In this document: positions 33,820 to 42,639 of the stretch, one piece after another
How the letters are laid out: every line of letters starts with the position of its first letter
Position numbering within the stretch: the stretch's first letter is position 1
NCBI RefSeq assembly: GCF_002161555.1
Contig: NZ_NFHZ01000018.1
Span: 1-64,000 of the forward strand
Direction of reading: 5' to 3'
DNA length: 64,000 nt
DNA from: Barnesiella sp. An55
GTDB lineage: Bacteria > Bacteroidota > Bacteroidia > Bacteroidales > Barnesiellaceae
Made by a program: the position numbers and the translations under genes
Notes under the pieces: generated by a model
Told to the model about the DNA's origin: nothing
The model's database searches: none
The model's input: the letters and a program-made list of their open reading frames with translations, nothing else

Positions 33820-33884
33820 AAAAAAAGGGCTGTCTCACGACAGCCAATTTGTAAACCTTAAATCTAATACTATGAAAAAACATA
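33820..33884 (-). ncRNA. Predicted small RNA, ~65 nt, minus strand
   Basis: A full Bacteroidota promoter (TTTG at 33916-33919, 20 bases, TATATTTG at 33888-33895) drives a transcript that would start at ~33882-33884. It begins with a 6-bp hairpin (ACTATG, loop TTTTTT, CATAGT), continues through TATTAGATTTAAGGTTTAC and ends in a terminator hairpin (GGCTGTC, loop GTGA, GACAGCC) plus seven T. It has no ORF. I recall near-identical intergenic sequences in other Bacteroidales genomes. It lies between aroA and uraH, both on the minus strand. Confidence 0.6.
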
Positions 33885-33887
33885 GTA

Positions 33888-33919
33888 CAAATATAGATGC
33901 AGTTTCTCGATTTTCCAAA
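33888..33919 (-). promoter_or_regulatory. Complete -33/-7 promoter of the predicted small RNA
   Basis: TTTG-N20-TATATTTG reading leftward, an exact Bacteroidota consensus with 20-base spacing. Confidence 0.75.
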
Positions 33920-34054
33920 CGGATAGTTTAAAAACAAACTGTTTTTAACGTAAATATAGTAAAATATAGCGCTATTATTAACTAATTAACGCTGCTTGGG
34001 AAAAATTGTCAAGTGAATCGTGCGGCTTGTTGTTGCCCGTATCGTGCGACCGGC

Positions 34055-34471
34055 TCAATTGCCCCGGTATGTAGAGTATCCGTAGGGCGAGAGGGTGATA
34101 GGCACGTGGTAATGGTTGTCGTCTTTAATCTCGAAAACCACTTCGATGAAGGGGTAGAACGACTCTTGCTCCTGGGCTTCGAAGTAGGGCCCCACGAAGT
34201 AGGTGAGTTTATATACTCCTTGATTGCTTGTGCCGGGTCGCTTCTCGAGAAAATCTTTTACCCGGCCGTTGGCATCGGTAGCACGCTCGTCGAGCAGCAG
34301 CCACGAATGGTCGGCTTCCAGGCGGGAGAGGGCAATTTTGACCCCTGTTGCCGGTTGCCCCTTGTGGATGTCGAGGATGTGGCTGGAGAGTTGATAGACT
34401 TTTTCCTGTGCAACCGAGGTGATTGCGATCAGGATTGTCAGCAGGGCTGTAAGAATTAGTTTTTTGTTCAT
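34055..34471 (-). CDS. uraH: Periplasmic transthyretin-like protein / 5-hydroxyisourate hydrolase
   Basis: 138 aa from the ATG at 34471. Signal peptide (residues 1-22, ending VAQ), then the family start LSSHILDIHKGQPATGVKIAL and the C-terminal YHVPITLSPYGYSTYRGN. The two histidine motifs (SSHILD, YHVP) and the LSRLE arginine are present. The terminal tetrapeptide is YRGN where the enzyme family normally has YRGS. It hydrolyses 5-hydroxyisourate in urate breakdown, if active. It precedes a secreted esterase; no other purine-catabolic genes are seen. Confidence 0.88.
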   Translation of the reverse strand: MNKKLILTALLTILIAITSVAQEKVYQLSSHILDIHKGQPATGVKIALSRLEADHSWLLLDERATDANGRVKDFLEKRPGTSNQGVYKLTYFVGPYFEAQEQESFYPFIEVVFEIKDDNHYHVPITLSPYGYSTYRGN

Positions 34472-34578
34472 AGCTATAAAAGTTTGGGTTTTATACGAAT
34501 TGGACAATGGGGTAATTCTTTGATAGCTCGTTGGCAATGGATGAGTGGGCTTCACCGCCGGACTGCCTTGGGTACTCC

Positions 34579-35403
34579 CTACTCTTTGCGTGGTTGGGCA
34601 AAGAACTTGTGGAAGAAGAGCAACTGGTAATCGATGGAGTTGTTCCAGTAGGGAATGTTGTGGGCTCCAGGCCGTTCGATGAAGTCGTGCTTGATGTGGT
34701 GATCGAGCAGAGCCTGGTGGACGTTACGGTTGACCTCGAGAAAGAAGTCATCGACCCCGCAATCGATAATGATGGCCAGTTCGTCGTCGTTGAGCGAGGG
34801 GATAAGGTTGATGACGGTGTGCTCGTTCCAGCGTTTTTGGTTGGTGTCGAATTTGCCTAACTGGTCTTGCATGTTCCAGTTAGCAGGGAAGGGGCGAATG
34901 TCGAGTCCGCCACTGATGCTGCCTGCAGCCCCGAATGTGTCGCGATGGCGGATGGCGTTCCACATGGCACCGTGCCCGCCCATGCTGAGGCCGGTAATGG
35001 CTCGGGCGCTACGGTCGGCAATGGTGCGGTAGTGCGAATCGATGTAGGAGATGAGTTCGCTCGAGATATAATCTTCGAACTGCATGTCTTTGTGCAGGGG
35101 GCTGTTCCAATACCAGCTGTTCAGCCCGTCGGGGCAGACGATGATAAACTGGTATTGCGTGGCCAACTGGGGTAGCTCGGGCTTGATAATCAACCAGGAA
35201 GCGTAGTTGCCTCCGTGGCCATGAAGCAGATATACGACGGGGTAACGTGTGTTCTCCGAGTCGTTATAATTCTGGGGCAGCACGACTGTGTTGCGAATAT
35301 CTCGTCCCATTTTGCTGTGTATGGTGACGGTATCGACCTGTTGGGCACAGAGCCCCGCGATACAGAGCAACAGGATGAGGGGTAACAATAGAACTCTTTT
35401 CAT
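34579..35403 (-). CDS. Secreted alpha/beta-hydrolase esterase (esterase D/feruloyl-esterase type)
   Basis: 274 aa. Signal peptide to ~21 (GLCAQ). The sequence YPVVYLLHGHGGNYASW, the nucleophile elbow GLSMGGHGAMW at ~143, the acid site DDELAIIIDCGVDDFF and the catalytic histidine in RPGAHNIPYW give a complete Ser-Asp-His set. The family includes carbohydrate and feruloyl esterases that act on plant polysaccharides; the substrate is unknown. It is ~105 bp upstream of uraH on the same strand. Confidence 0.9.
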   Translation of the reverse strand: MKRVLLLPLILLLCIAGLCAQQVDTVTIHSKMGRDIRNTVVLPQNYNDSENTRYPVVYLLHGHGGNYASWLIIKPELPQLATQYQFIIVCPDGLNSWYWNSPLHKDMQFEDYISSELISYIDSHYRTIADRSARAITGLSMGGHGAMWNAIRHRDTFGAAGSISGGLDIRPFPANWNMQDQLGKFDTNQKRWNEHTVINLIPSLNDDELAIIIDCGVDDFFLEVNRNVHQALLDHHIKHDFIERPGAHNIPYWNNSIDYQLLFFHKFFAQPRKE

Positions 35404-35454
35404 GATGAATTCTTTTTATTTATCGTATGGTTGGGATAATGTTCTCGATGTTGT

Positions 35455-36783
35455 CTATCGTTTTACATATTCGGTGACAAAACGCAGGTTGTCGAGCAGC
35501 AGATTGCCGGGGTCGTCGTAGAAGCAGAGCCCTTTGATCTGGCCGGCACGTACCTGGGCGATGAAGAATTCTTCGCCTATCTCGTCGCTCAGCAGGGCTT
35601 GCCAGGCGGTATCCGACTCGTCGAGAGTCTGTCCGTCTTCGCCTTCGGTGGTCGCGAGGATATCGGTGAGGATAACCTGTTGCTCGTCGTCGGGCAGCTC
35701 GTCGTCGGGCTCGAAGAGGTTGTATTCGTCGTCGTCGCCGGTGATTTGCCCGATGAGGTCTTCGCTGTCTTCATAGCTGGTAATCTGGCCCGAGAGCCAC
35801 CACTGGCCGTTCCATTCGACAAAGCCGGTGCGGAGGATGAGCGAGGGGGCTTTCATGTTTCGGGGCAACCCCACGAGTGAGCGGTTGGTCACCTCGAGTA
35901 CCCGGTCGCTGGCAATGTGGCGGAAACGGGTCACCTGGTCGTTGCCCCCTTCGTATCGGTAATAGCCGGTATATTTGTGCCCCATGCTCATGAGCGAGGC
36001 ATAGAGCGGCGACGATTCGCCCAGCACCTCGGCCAGCCAGCGGGGCGGGGTGAGGCGCATGAACTCGGTCACCTGGTTGAAGCCAAAGTCGTTGCAGAGT
36101 TGGTTGACCATGTCGGGGATTTGTTCTTTGAGGTCGGCCTCTTTGGCTTCGTCGGCCAGCGATTCGGCCTGGTCTTCAAGCAGGAATCCGTTGTTGGAGA
36201 AGAGGTATGACTGGGTGCAGAGCCACAGGAAGCGCGAGTGCAGGGCATAGAGGTTGTGCTGCTCTTTCTCGTCGAGTTGGAAGTAGTGGATCAGTTTTTC
36301 GTTTTCGGGAGCCGTTTCGTACTCGGTCTCGAACAGGGCCATGACATCGGCGGCTATGGCGGCAAAGGTATCGAGCGCGGGCGAATAGGCCACGTCGAGA
36401 TTGTTGAGCTGCATGTGGTAGTGCCAGATGAGGAACTGGATATCCTCGATGTTGATTTCGCCCGGGATGTAGTCGCTGTCGAGGGTGTAGAAGGGAAGGT
36501 ATTTCCCGTATTGCCGGTGATAAACCCGGGAGAATGCCTGGAATATACCGGTTTGCGAGATGATATCTTCGAAGTAGGCGGTGAGCATACAGGCGAGCTC
36601 TTTCTGCTCCGAGTCGTCGATCTTGCGATAGTCGTCATCGGCGAGCAGTTCTTCGATGGGACGGATGGCTGCCAATACTTTGTTGGACAGGGTGATGTAA
36701 TAGAGATCGGTAGGAGCCGACCCGGTATAGGGGTGGAGGGTCTTCCAGTCACCGCTGTATATGCGTAGCTTGTCGTTGGTCAT
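35455..36783 (-). CDS. DUF3843-type conserved protein
   Basis: 442 aa from the ATG at 36783, supported by a TACATTTG box at 36807-36814. It is acidic and soluble, with no signal peptide. Distinct stretches include YSGDWKTLHPYTGSAPTDLYYI, a helical middle and a very acidic insert EYNLFEPDDELPDDEQQ at ~370. I think it belongs to the Bacteroidales DUF3843 family, but I see no catalytic motif. Possibly an immunity or sensor protein; no function is assigned. Confidence 0.65.
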   Translation of the reverse strand: MTNDKLRIYSGDWKTLHPYTGSAPTDLYYITLSNKVLAAIRPIEELLADDDYRKIDDSEQKELACMLTAYFEDIISQTGIFQAFSRVYHRQYGKYLPFYTLDSDYIPGEINIEDIQFLIWHYHMQLNNLDVAYSPALDTFAAIAADVMALFETEYETAPENEKLIHYFQLDEKEQHNLYALHSRFLWLCTQSYLFSNNGFLLEDQAESLADEAKEADLKEQIPDMVNQLCNDFGFNQVTEFMRLTPPRWLAEVLGESSPLYASLMSMGHKYTGYYRYEGGNDQVTRFRHIASDRVLEVTNRSLVGLPRNMKAPSLILRTGFVEWNGQWWLSGQITSYEDSEDLIGQITGDDDEYNLFEPDDELPDDEQQVILTDILATTEGEDGQTLDESDTAWQALLSDEIGEEFFIAQVRAGQIKGLCFYDDPGNLLLDNLRFVTEYVKR

Positions 36784-36806
36784 AAAAACAGAATTAGGTG
36801 TGTTTG

Positions 36807-36814
36807 CAAATGTA
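36807..36814 (-). promoter_or_regulatory. -7 box of the DUF3843-type gene
   Basis: TACATTTG on the minus strand, 24 bp before the ATG at 36783. It rules out the upstream reading to 36891. Confidence 0.5.
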
Positions 36815-36881
36815 ACGATAAATCGGAAAAAGTGGTTTTGAACAGCCTCTTTTTTGTGTGGCTTTATTTTATTTACTTTTC

Positions 36882-36913
36882 TTTGACTCAATAGGCCTAC
36901 ACGCCTATCTTTG
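36882..36913 (+). promoter_or_regulatory. Complete -33/-7 promoter of mutY
   Basis: TTTG at 36882-36885, 20 bases, TATCTTTG at 36906-36913. The ATG of mutY is 10 bp further on, so the mRNA would be almost leaderless. Confidence 0.7.
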
Positions 36914-36922
36914 CATGGAAAT

Positions 36923-38026
36923 ATGAAAAACAGAGAAGAATTGTCGAAAGAGCCGGTCGCTCCGCTGGCGGCCGATTTGCATCGCTGGTATGCACAAAAT
37001 CACCGGGTGTTGCCGTGGCGGGGCATTACCGATGCCTACCGTATATGGATTTCGGAGATTATCTTGCAGCAGACCCGGGTGGTGCAAGGGTATGAATACT
37101 ACAACCGCTTTGTGTCGCGTTTTCCCGATGTGCGGTCGTTGGCTGCTGCCGATGACGACGAGGTGATGAAGCTGTGGCAGGGGTTGGGCTATTACAGCCG
37201 GGCCCGCAATCTGCTGGCTGCCGCCCGGCAGGTGGTCGAGCGGTTTGGCGGTGAGTTCCCCACGACCTACGACGATATCCGTTCGCTGCCCGGTATAGGC
37301 GACTACACGGCGGCGGCTATCGCTTCGTTTGCCTACGGGCTGCCTCATGCGGTGGTCGATGGCAATGTCTATCGGGTGCTCTCGCGCATCTATGGCATTG
37401 ATGTGCCCATCGACACGACCGAGGGGAAAAAGGTATTTGCCGCCTTGGCCGACGAGTTGCTCGACCGGAGAAATCCCGGCGGATACAACCAGGCACTGAT
37501 GGAGTTTGGGGCGCTCTATTGCGTGCCCCGTTCGCCACAGTGCGGCGGATGTATCTTTGCCGACCGCTGTATGGCTCTGGCAACGGACAGAGTCGATGAG
37601 CTTCCGGTGAAGCAGGGGCGCACGGTGGTGAAGCCCCGATACTTCAACTACTTCTATGTGCGGCACGAGGGGAATACGTGGCTGCGTCGGCGCGAGGGAC
37701 GCGACATCTGGCGCAACCTGTATGAACTGCCGCTTATCGAGACGGCCGAGGAAGAGCCGCTCGATAGCCTGCAACAGGGCGAGGCGTGGGCTTCGTTGTT
37801 TGCCGGGGCCGGACGGGTGAGTGTTTCGGCCCAGGTATATGCCTGCAAACATGTGCTTTCGCACCGCATCATCCATGCCCGGTTCTATGTGGTCGAGACC
37901 GAGAAGGAACCCGCCATGCCGGGTTATGTGCGCATTGCTGTCGGACAGATAGGCGACTATGCCGTGTCGCGGCTCACCGAGGGTTTTCTCGAAAAGTTGT
38001 CGATGAATTATCCCTCTTTGTTTTGA
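36923..38026 (+). CDS. mutY: Adenine DNA glycosylase MutY
   Basis: 367 aa from the ATG at 36923. The earlier in-frame TTG at 36911 lies inside the promoter box and is unlikely. It has the acidic Glu in SEIILQQTRV, the helix-hairpin-helix RSLPGIGDYTAAAIAS with the catalytic Asp in VVDGNVYRV, and the 4Fe-4S ligand set CVPRSPQCGGCIFADRC. The C-terminal ~130 residues form the NUDIX-like 8-oxoG recognition domain. It removes A opposite 8-oxoguanine. It is followed by phoH on the same strand. Confidence 0.96.
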   Translation: MKNREELSKEPVAPLAADLHRWYAQNHRVLPWRGITDAYRIWISEIILQQTRVVQGYEYYNRFVSRFPDVRSLAAADDDEVMKLWQGLGYYSRARNLLAAARQVVERFGGEFPTTYDDIRSLPGIGDYTAAAIASFAYGLPHAVVDGNVYRVLSRIYGIDVPIDTTEGKKVFAALADELLDRRNPGGYNQALMEFGALYCVPRSPQCGGCIFADRCMALATDRVDELPVKQGRTVVKPRYFNYFYVRHEGNTWLRRREGRDIWRNLYELPLIETAEEEPLDSLQQGEAWASLFAGAGRVSVSAQVYACKHVLSHRIIHARFYVVETEKEPAMPGYVRIAVGQIGDYAVSRLTEGFLEKLSMNYPSLF

Positions 38027-38157
38027 GAAATAAGCAGATAATTTTTTACTTTTGCAAGAGTAGCCCAGACTGTACCGGGACTGTGTGTGCGGCAGTGATT
38101 CTGCCGGGTGATGCACGGTGGGGGTAAGAGTTGGGGGCAAGAACAGGAAACAACCGA

Positions 38158-39162
38158 ATGATAGAAAGAGTAATTATATTGGACGCCGTCGATCCGGTGA
38201 CTTTTTATGGCGTGAACAATGCCAACGTGCAGGTAGTTAAAAATCTTTTCCCCAAGGTGCGCATCGCCGCCCGGGGCAATGTGATGAAGGTAATCGGCGA
38301 CGAGAAGGAGACCGAACTCTTCGAACAGAAGATCAAGCAGCTCGAGAAATATTGTGCCGAGTATAACCAGTTGAGCGAAGAGGTAATCATCGACATTATC
38401 AAGGGAGACGAACCGCAGACCGTGAAGCCCCAGGAGAACCTTATTATCTATGGGGTGAACGGCAAACCTATCACGGGGCGCACACCCAACCAACAGAAAC
38501 TGGTCGAGGCCTTTGCCCATAACGACCTCACGTTTGCCCTGGGGCCGGCCGGTTCGGGCAAGACCTATGTGGCTATCGCTCTGGCGGTGAAGGCACTGAA
38601 AAACAAGGAGGTGAAGAAAATTATCTTGAGCCGTCCGGCTGTGGAGGCCGGCGAGAAGCTGGGCTTCTTGCCGGGCGACATGAAAGACAAGATCGACCCC
38701 TATCTGCAACCGCTCTACGATGCGTTGGAAGATATGATTCCGGCAGCCAAACTGAAGGAATACATGGAGTCGAACGTGATACAGATTGCCCCCTTGGCCT
38801 TCATGCGTGGCCGCACGTTGAGCGATGCGGTTATCATTCTCGATGAGGCGCAGAACACTACGACGCACCAGATAAAAATGTTTCTCACCCGTCTGGGCAT
38901 GAACGCCAAGATGATAGTCACGGGCGATATGACCCAGATAGACCTGCCGGCCTCGCAGACTTCGGGACTGGTGCAGGCGATAGGCGTCTTGAAGAATGTC
39001 GAGGGGATAGCCCGCGTGGAGTTCAACAAGAAAGATATTGTGCGCCATAAACTGGTACAGCGCATCGTCGAGGCCTATGAAAAGCACGACGAGAAGTTGC
39101 GCAAGGCTGCCGAGGCCCGCAAGCAGGAGCGTGCTGCCGCCCAGGAGAAGGGCGAGGCGTGA
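38158..39162 (+). CDS. phoH: PhoH-family ATPase
   Basis: 334 aa from the ATG at 38158. N-terminal ~100 residues resemble the KH-like/PhoH N domain. The P-loop is GPAGSGKTYVAIALAV at ~135, Walker B is VIILDEAQN and the sensor region is MIVTGDMTQIDLP. PhoH proteins are cytoplasmic RNA-associated ATPases with unclear roles, often next to rRNA-processing genes; here the neighbours are mutY and purC. A polar Ala/Glu/Lys-rich tail ends the protein. Confidence 0.94.
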   Translation: MIERVIILDAVDPVTFYGVNNANVQVVKNLFPKVRIAARGNVMKVIGDEKETELFEQKIKQLEKYCAEYNQLSEEVIIDIIKGDEPQTVKPQENLIIYGVNGKPITGRTPNQQKLVEAFAHNDLTFALGPAGSGKTYVAIALAVKALKNKEVKKIILSRPAVEAGEKLGFLPGDMKDKIDPYLQPLYDALEDMIPAAKLKEYMESNVIQIAPLAFMRGRTLSDAVIILDEAQNTTTHQIKMFLTRLGMNAKMIVTGDMTQIDLPASQTSGLVQAIGVLKNVEGIARVEFNKKDIVRHKLVQRIVEAYEKHDEKLRKAAEARKQERAAAQEKGEA

Positions 39163-39213
39163 ACTCTCGGGTAGAGCCGTTCGTGGCACGAGGTTGCCGG
39201 GTGGTACCGGGTG

Positions 39214-39240
39214 GGCCGAGATAGTTGAGTCTCGGCCATT
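39214..39240 (+). terminator. Probable terminator after phoH
   Basis: GGCCGAGA, loop TAGTTGAG, TCTCGGCC and a short A/T tail. Confidence 0.5.
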
Positions 39241-39281
39241 CTTAATATGTGTTATTCATGCACTATCTCGTTTTTATGTTG

Positions 39282-39289
39282 TATCTTTG
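39282..39289 (+). promoter_or_regulatory. -7 box of purC
   Basis: TATCTTTG 59 bp before the ATG at 39349. It excludes the longer start at 39247. Confidence 0.5.
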
Positions 39290-39348
39290 TGGTGTCTTTT
39301 GAGAAGACAAACAACGACTATATTATAAACAGAAAAAGTATTACAGAA

Positions 39349-40302
39349 ATGAAAAATGCTTTGGTAAAAACCGATTTCAAATTTCCCGGACAAAAGAGTG
39401 TATATCATGGTAAAGTGCGCGATGTGTATAACATCGACGACGAGTTGCTGGTGATGGTGGTGACCGACCGCATCTCGGCCTTCGACGTCATTCTGCCCGA
39501 GGGTATTCCCTACAAGGGACAGGTGCTGAACCAGATTGCCGCCAAATTCCTGGACGCTACGGCCGATATCCTTCCCAACTGGAAAGTGGCTACTCCCGAT
39601 CCCATGGTGACTGTGGGTTTGCGTTGCGAACCGTTCAAGGTCGAGATGGTTGTGCGGGGGTATTTGACGGGGCATGCCTGGCGCGAATATAAGGCCGGTA
39701 ACCGCACATTGTGTGGCGAGACCATGCCCGAGGGTATGAAAGAGAATGAAAAATTCCCGCATCCCATCATCACGCCTACAACCAAAGCTGCCGAGGGTCA
39801 CGACGAGGATATCTCGAAAGCCGAAATCATTGCCCGCGGCATCGTTTCGCGCGAGGACTACGAGCAACTCGAGAAATACACCCTGGCTCTCTATCAACGT
39901 GGTTGCGAGATGGCCGCTCAAAAGGGGCTCATCCTCGTAGATACGAAATATGAGTTCGGTAAGATTGGCGACAAGATTATCCTTATCGACGAGATTCACA
40001 CGCCCGACTCTTCGCGCTACTTCTATGCCGATGGGTATGAAGAGCGTCTGGCCCGTGGCGAAGAGCAACGTCAGCTGTCGAAAGAGTTTGTTCGCCAATG
40101 GTTGATTCAAAACGGCTTCCAGGGCAAAGAGGGTCAGAAGGTACCCGAGATGACCGAGGCCTATTGCAACAGCGTGTCGGATCGCTATATCGAACTGTAC
40201 GAGCACATCGTGGGCGAGAAGTTTGTCAAAGCCGAAGGCGAAGACCTGGCCGCCCGTATCGAGAAGAACGTGACCGATTTCCTGAACAGCCGCAAGAAAT
40301 AA
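39349..40302 (+). CDS. purC: Phosphoribosylaminoimidazole-succinocarboxamide synthase
   Basis: 317 aa from the ATG at 39349, slightly longer than the E. coli enzyme and like the Bacteroidota/eukaryote-type. Typical start: [20 protein letters not shown] and [20 protein letters not shown], then [12 protein letters not shown], and the signature LVDTKYEFG followed by [16 protein letters not shown]. It couples CAIR and aspartate in purine synthesis. It shares a transcript with menG/ubiE, 27 bp downstream. Confidence 0.97.
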   Translation: MKNALVKTDFKFPGQKSVYHGKVRDVYNIDDELLVMVVTDRISAFDVILPEGIPYKGQVLNQIAAKFLDATADILPNWKVATPDPMVTVGLRCEPFKVEMVVRGYLTGHAWREYKAGNRTLCGETMPEGMKENEKFPHPIITPTTKAAEGHDEDISKAEIIARGIVSREDYEQLEKYTLALYQRGCEMAAQKGLILVDTKYEFGKIGDKIILIDEIHTPDSSRYFYADGYEERLARGEEQRQLSKEFVRQWLIQNGFQGKEGQKVPEMTEAYCNSVSDRYIELYEHIVGEKFVKAEGEDLAARIEKNVTDFLNSRKK

Positions 40303-40329
40303 ACGAGCGGGGAAAGGACCATATCACGA

Positions 40330-41070
40330 ATGGACTATAAGGCAGAAGAGATAAAACCCTATAACGAGGAGACCGACAAGACCACGCAGGTGCGCGAGAT
40401 GTTCGACTCCATTGCGCCGGCCTACGATGCGATGAACCGCACCATGACCGTGGGCATAGACCGCTGGTGGCGACGGGTAGCCGTGAAGATGTTGCGCCGC
40501 TATCCCCACCGTCGTCTGCTCGATGTGGCTACGGGCACGGGCGACTTGGCCTTGCTGCTCGACGAGCGACTCAACCCCGACCAGATTATCGGCGTGGACC
40601 TCTCGGAGGGTATGTTGCGGATTGCCCGCGAGAAGGCGGTCAAGCGCAATGCCCAGCGCCGTATCCTCTTCGAGGTACAGGATTGTCTGTCGATGGATTT
40701 CGACGACAACAGTTTCGATGTGGTGACCGTAGCCTACGGGGTGCGCAATTTCGAGCTCCTTGAAGCCGGCTTCCGCGAGATGTACCGGGTACTTCGGCCC
40801 GGCGGTGCGTTGTGCGTCATCGAGCTGTCGACCCCCGAGCATTTCCCCTTCCGCCAGCTTTATAAGTTCTATACCTATACCTTTATCCCCTTCGTAGGTC
40901 GACTCGTGTCGAAAGACCGTAGCGCATACAGCTACCTGCCCCGTTCGGTCGCTGCCGTGCCGCAGGGCGAGGCGATGCTCGACATCTTCCGCCGCGCCGG
41001 TTTCGACCACTGCTATTGCCGTCGGCTCACTTTTGGTGCCTGCACCATCTACATCGGGGAGAAACATTAA
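40330..41070 (+). CDS. ubiE: Demethylmenaquinone methyltransferase
   Basis: 246 aa. SAM-binding motif LLDVATGTGDLAL at ~62 and the post-motif VDLSEGMLRIAREK; the UbiE/COQ5 signature AYGVRNFELLEAGFREMYRVLRPGG is intact. In a menaquinone-using anaerobe it makes menaquinone from demethylmenaquinone (MenG activity). It is co-transcribed with purC and ends 1 bp before a perfect bidirectional terminator. Confidence 0.95.
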   Translation: MDYKAEEIKPYNEETDKTTQVREMFDSIAPAYDAMNRTMTVGIDRWWRRVAVKMLRRYPHRRLLDVATGTGDLALLLDERLNPDQIIGVDLSEGMLRIAREKAVKRNAQRRILFEVQDCLSMDFDDNSFDVVTVAYGVRNFELLEAGFREMYRVLRPGGALCVIELSTPEHFPFRQLYKFYTYTFIPFVGRLVSKDRSAYSYLPRSVAAVPQGEAMLDIFRRAGFDHCYCRRLTFGACTIYIGEKH

Positions 41071-41115
41071 AAGAGGACAGGCTTAATCAAAACTGATTAA
41101 GCCTGTCCTCTTTTT
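41071..41115. terminator. Strong bidirectional terminator
   Basis: AAGAGGACAGGCTTAATCA, short AAAC loop, its complement, and T-runs usable on both strands; between ubiE and the convergent 41124 gene. Confidence 0.93.
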
Positions 41116-41123
41116 ATATCATA

Positions 41124-41492
41124 TTATATTCGATAATAGATCGTGCCAGACAGGGTAAGAGTAGATATGTGTTGGCCGTCTTTTGCCAATTGATAACTGC
41201 CTTTGTAAACAGCGTTTCCCTGTTCATCAAGCAATCTTACTTCTCCATCTTGCAGGGTATAGGTGGTAGTAACGATGAGTCTGTCTCCATCCCACAATTC
41301 GCATTTCCCATTGCTGAAAAGATAAATTTGCCGACCATCTCTAGCTTTAAGCCGTTGAGTCGAGCGGAATACAACTTTTCTTTGTGCAATACAGGTCTCG
41401 AACTTAGATATGTTTTTAAGAGGTTCTCCCGCATATGACGAGAAAAACATTCCACTAGCTACTACAATAATAGCCATAATCAAATTTTTCAT
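41124..41492 (-). CDS. Small secreted protein of unknown function
   Basis: 122 aa. Signal peptide (MAIIVVASGMFFSSYAG), then a beta-rich domain with ARDGRQIYLFSNGKCELWDGD and the short strands LIVTTTYTLQDGEV and LTLSGTIYYRI. It looks like a small lipocalin-like fold, of the kind that reports basal product of unknown function. No family recognised. AT-rich, like the rest of this patch. Confidence 0.65.
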   Translation of the reverse strand: MKNLIMAIIVVASGMFFSSYAGEPLKNISKFETCIAQRKVVFRSTQRLKARDGRQIYLFSNGKCELWDGDRLIVTTTYTLQDGEVRLLDEQGNAVYKGSYQLAKDGQHISTLTLSGTIYYRI

Positions 41493-41741
41493 TGTTTTTG
41501 TGTTTGATATTATTCCCTACTCACTTGTGGCTTTTCGGGTTGCTCCATTTGTTTTTTTTATAACAGAAATAAGCAAAAATGTTTGTTTGGTTATGATATG
41601 TGAGTTAGTTTAGATTTCATGTTTCATAGGCATTTGATTTTTTGATGTTACGGTATTGAATGAATTGGAGTAAAAATTGTTTAATAGCAATAAATGCTTT
41701 TACTTTTTCTATTCAAGGATAAGGAAATAAGAATGCTTGGT

Positions 41742-42008
41742 CTATTTTGCATATACATTACCATTTTTGGTATCCCATACGTAGTAGGAATATCCTTTAT
41801 CTTTTGCAAGGGCTTTGGCTTCACTTTCTGATGAAGCGTTTCCAATGTAAAGGTATCCGTTATAGCCAGCAGCAGCACCGACGGCAGCTCCTCGATAATC
41901 GAGTTTTTGGGTTGAAGCAGAAGATGCAGCAATTAAAAGAAATGTACTGAGCCCTAATACTTGAATACTTGTAATAAGAAATCTTTTAGCTTTAGTTTCC
42001 ATAGACAT
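41742..42008 (-). CDS. Short exported protein of unknown function
   Basis: 88 aa; the first ATG at 42008 and the third-codon ATG at 42002 are both possible. Signal peptide residues ~9-33 (LITSIQVLGLSTFLLIAASS). The mature part has YRGAAVGAAAGYNGYLYIGNA and a SESEAKALAKDKGY stretch. The gene begins inside the end of the upstream membrane-protein gene (55-bp overlap, different frame), so they may be translated together. No function assigned. Confidence 0.5.
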   Translation of the reverse strand: MSMETKAKRFLITSIQVLGLSTFLLIAASSASTQKLDYRGAAVGAAAGYNGYLYIGNASSESEAKALAKDKGYSYYVWDTKNGNVYAK

Positions 42009-42370
42009 ATAATTAAAGTAATAAAATAGAAGATGATGTCGAAAATGTCGAAAGTCCCGTTTAGAAGGTTAAAGTATTGACCTAATTCTAAAAAAAATGG
42101 TAGTACTATTGCAATGCATAAAATATAATAGTTTAAATAATTATTCTTGATAAACATTGACATGAATACCAATAGACTGGCATACCATAAAGCATCGGGA
42201 AGAGAGTATGCAAATAGTTGTAGTGCTAAATTCTCGCTCTCTATCTCAATAGCTCGAATTTTAAATGGGAGCCATTCCATAAAGATTATATTTTGCCGGA
42301 ACAATATATAAATTGTGGTTCCTGCAAATAATAGTAATAGTGTATATGTTATTTTTTTTAGATAATACAT
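41954..42370 (-). CDS. Small four-helix membrane protein, VanZ-like
   Basis: 138 aa with four membrane helices. Around residue 55-60 is SLPDALWYASLLVF, and near residue 95 is FFLELGQYFNLLNGTFDIFDII. These positions and the E-x-x-Q...GtfDi.D pattern resemble the VanZ-like fold, but the match is loose. Very AT-rich. The following small gene overlaps its 3' end by 55 bp. Confidence 0.55.
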   Translation of the reverse strand: MYYLKKITYTLLLLFAGTTIYILFRQNIIFMEWLPFKIRAIEIESENLALQLFAYSLPDALWYASLLVFMSMFIKNNYLNYYILCIAIVLPFFLELGQYFNLLNGTFDIFDIIFYFITLIICLWKLKLKDFLLQVFKY

Positions 42371-42639
42371 GCCTTATTAAGCGGTTTTTAATCCTTTCTA
42401 ATATTGCGATGCATTAACGATAAATGATGTTTTGGCCTTCTCTATTATATAGGGAAGTAGAGTGCGTTTATCTGATTATCATGCCTTTTTAGCTTCTTAT
42501 TGCGATGATAAAGTCCCCTTTTATTTTTGAGAGCATAGCCATTATGAGCTCTCATATTTGTATTTGATCAATTTAAGGTGAGTATTTATGGGTATAAGTA
42601 TCAATTGGACATGAGAGATAAATCTGGAATATTAATTTG

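Noticed and set aside
33871-33930. 19-codon plus-strand ORF (MKKHSTNIDAV...) before uraH
   Set aside because: Its sequence is the complement of the small-RNA promoter and 5' hairpin, and it has no downstream gene to lead.
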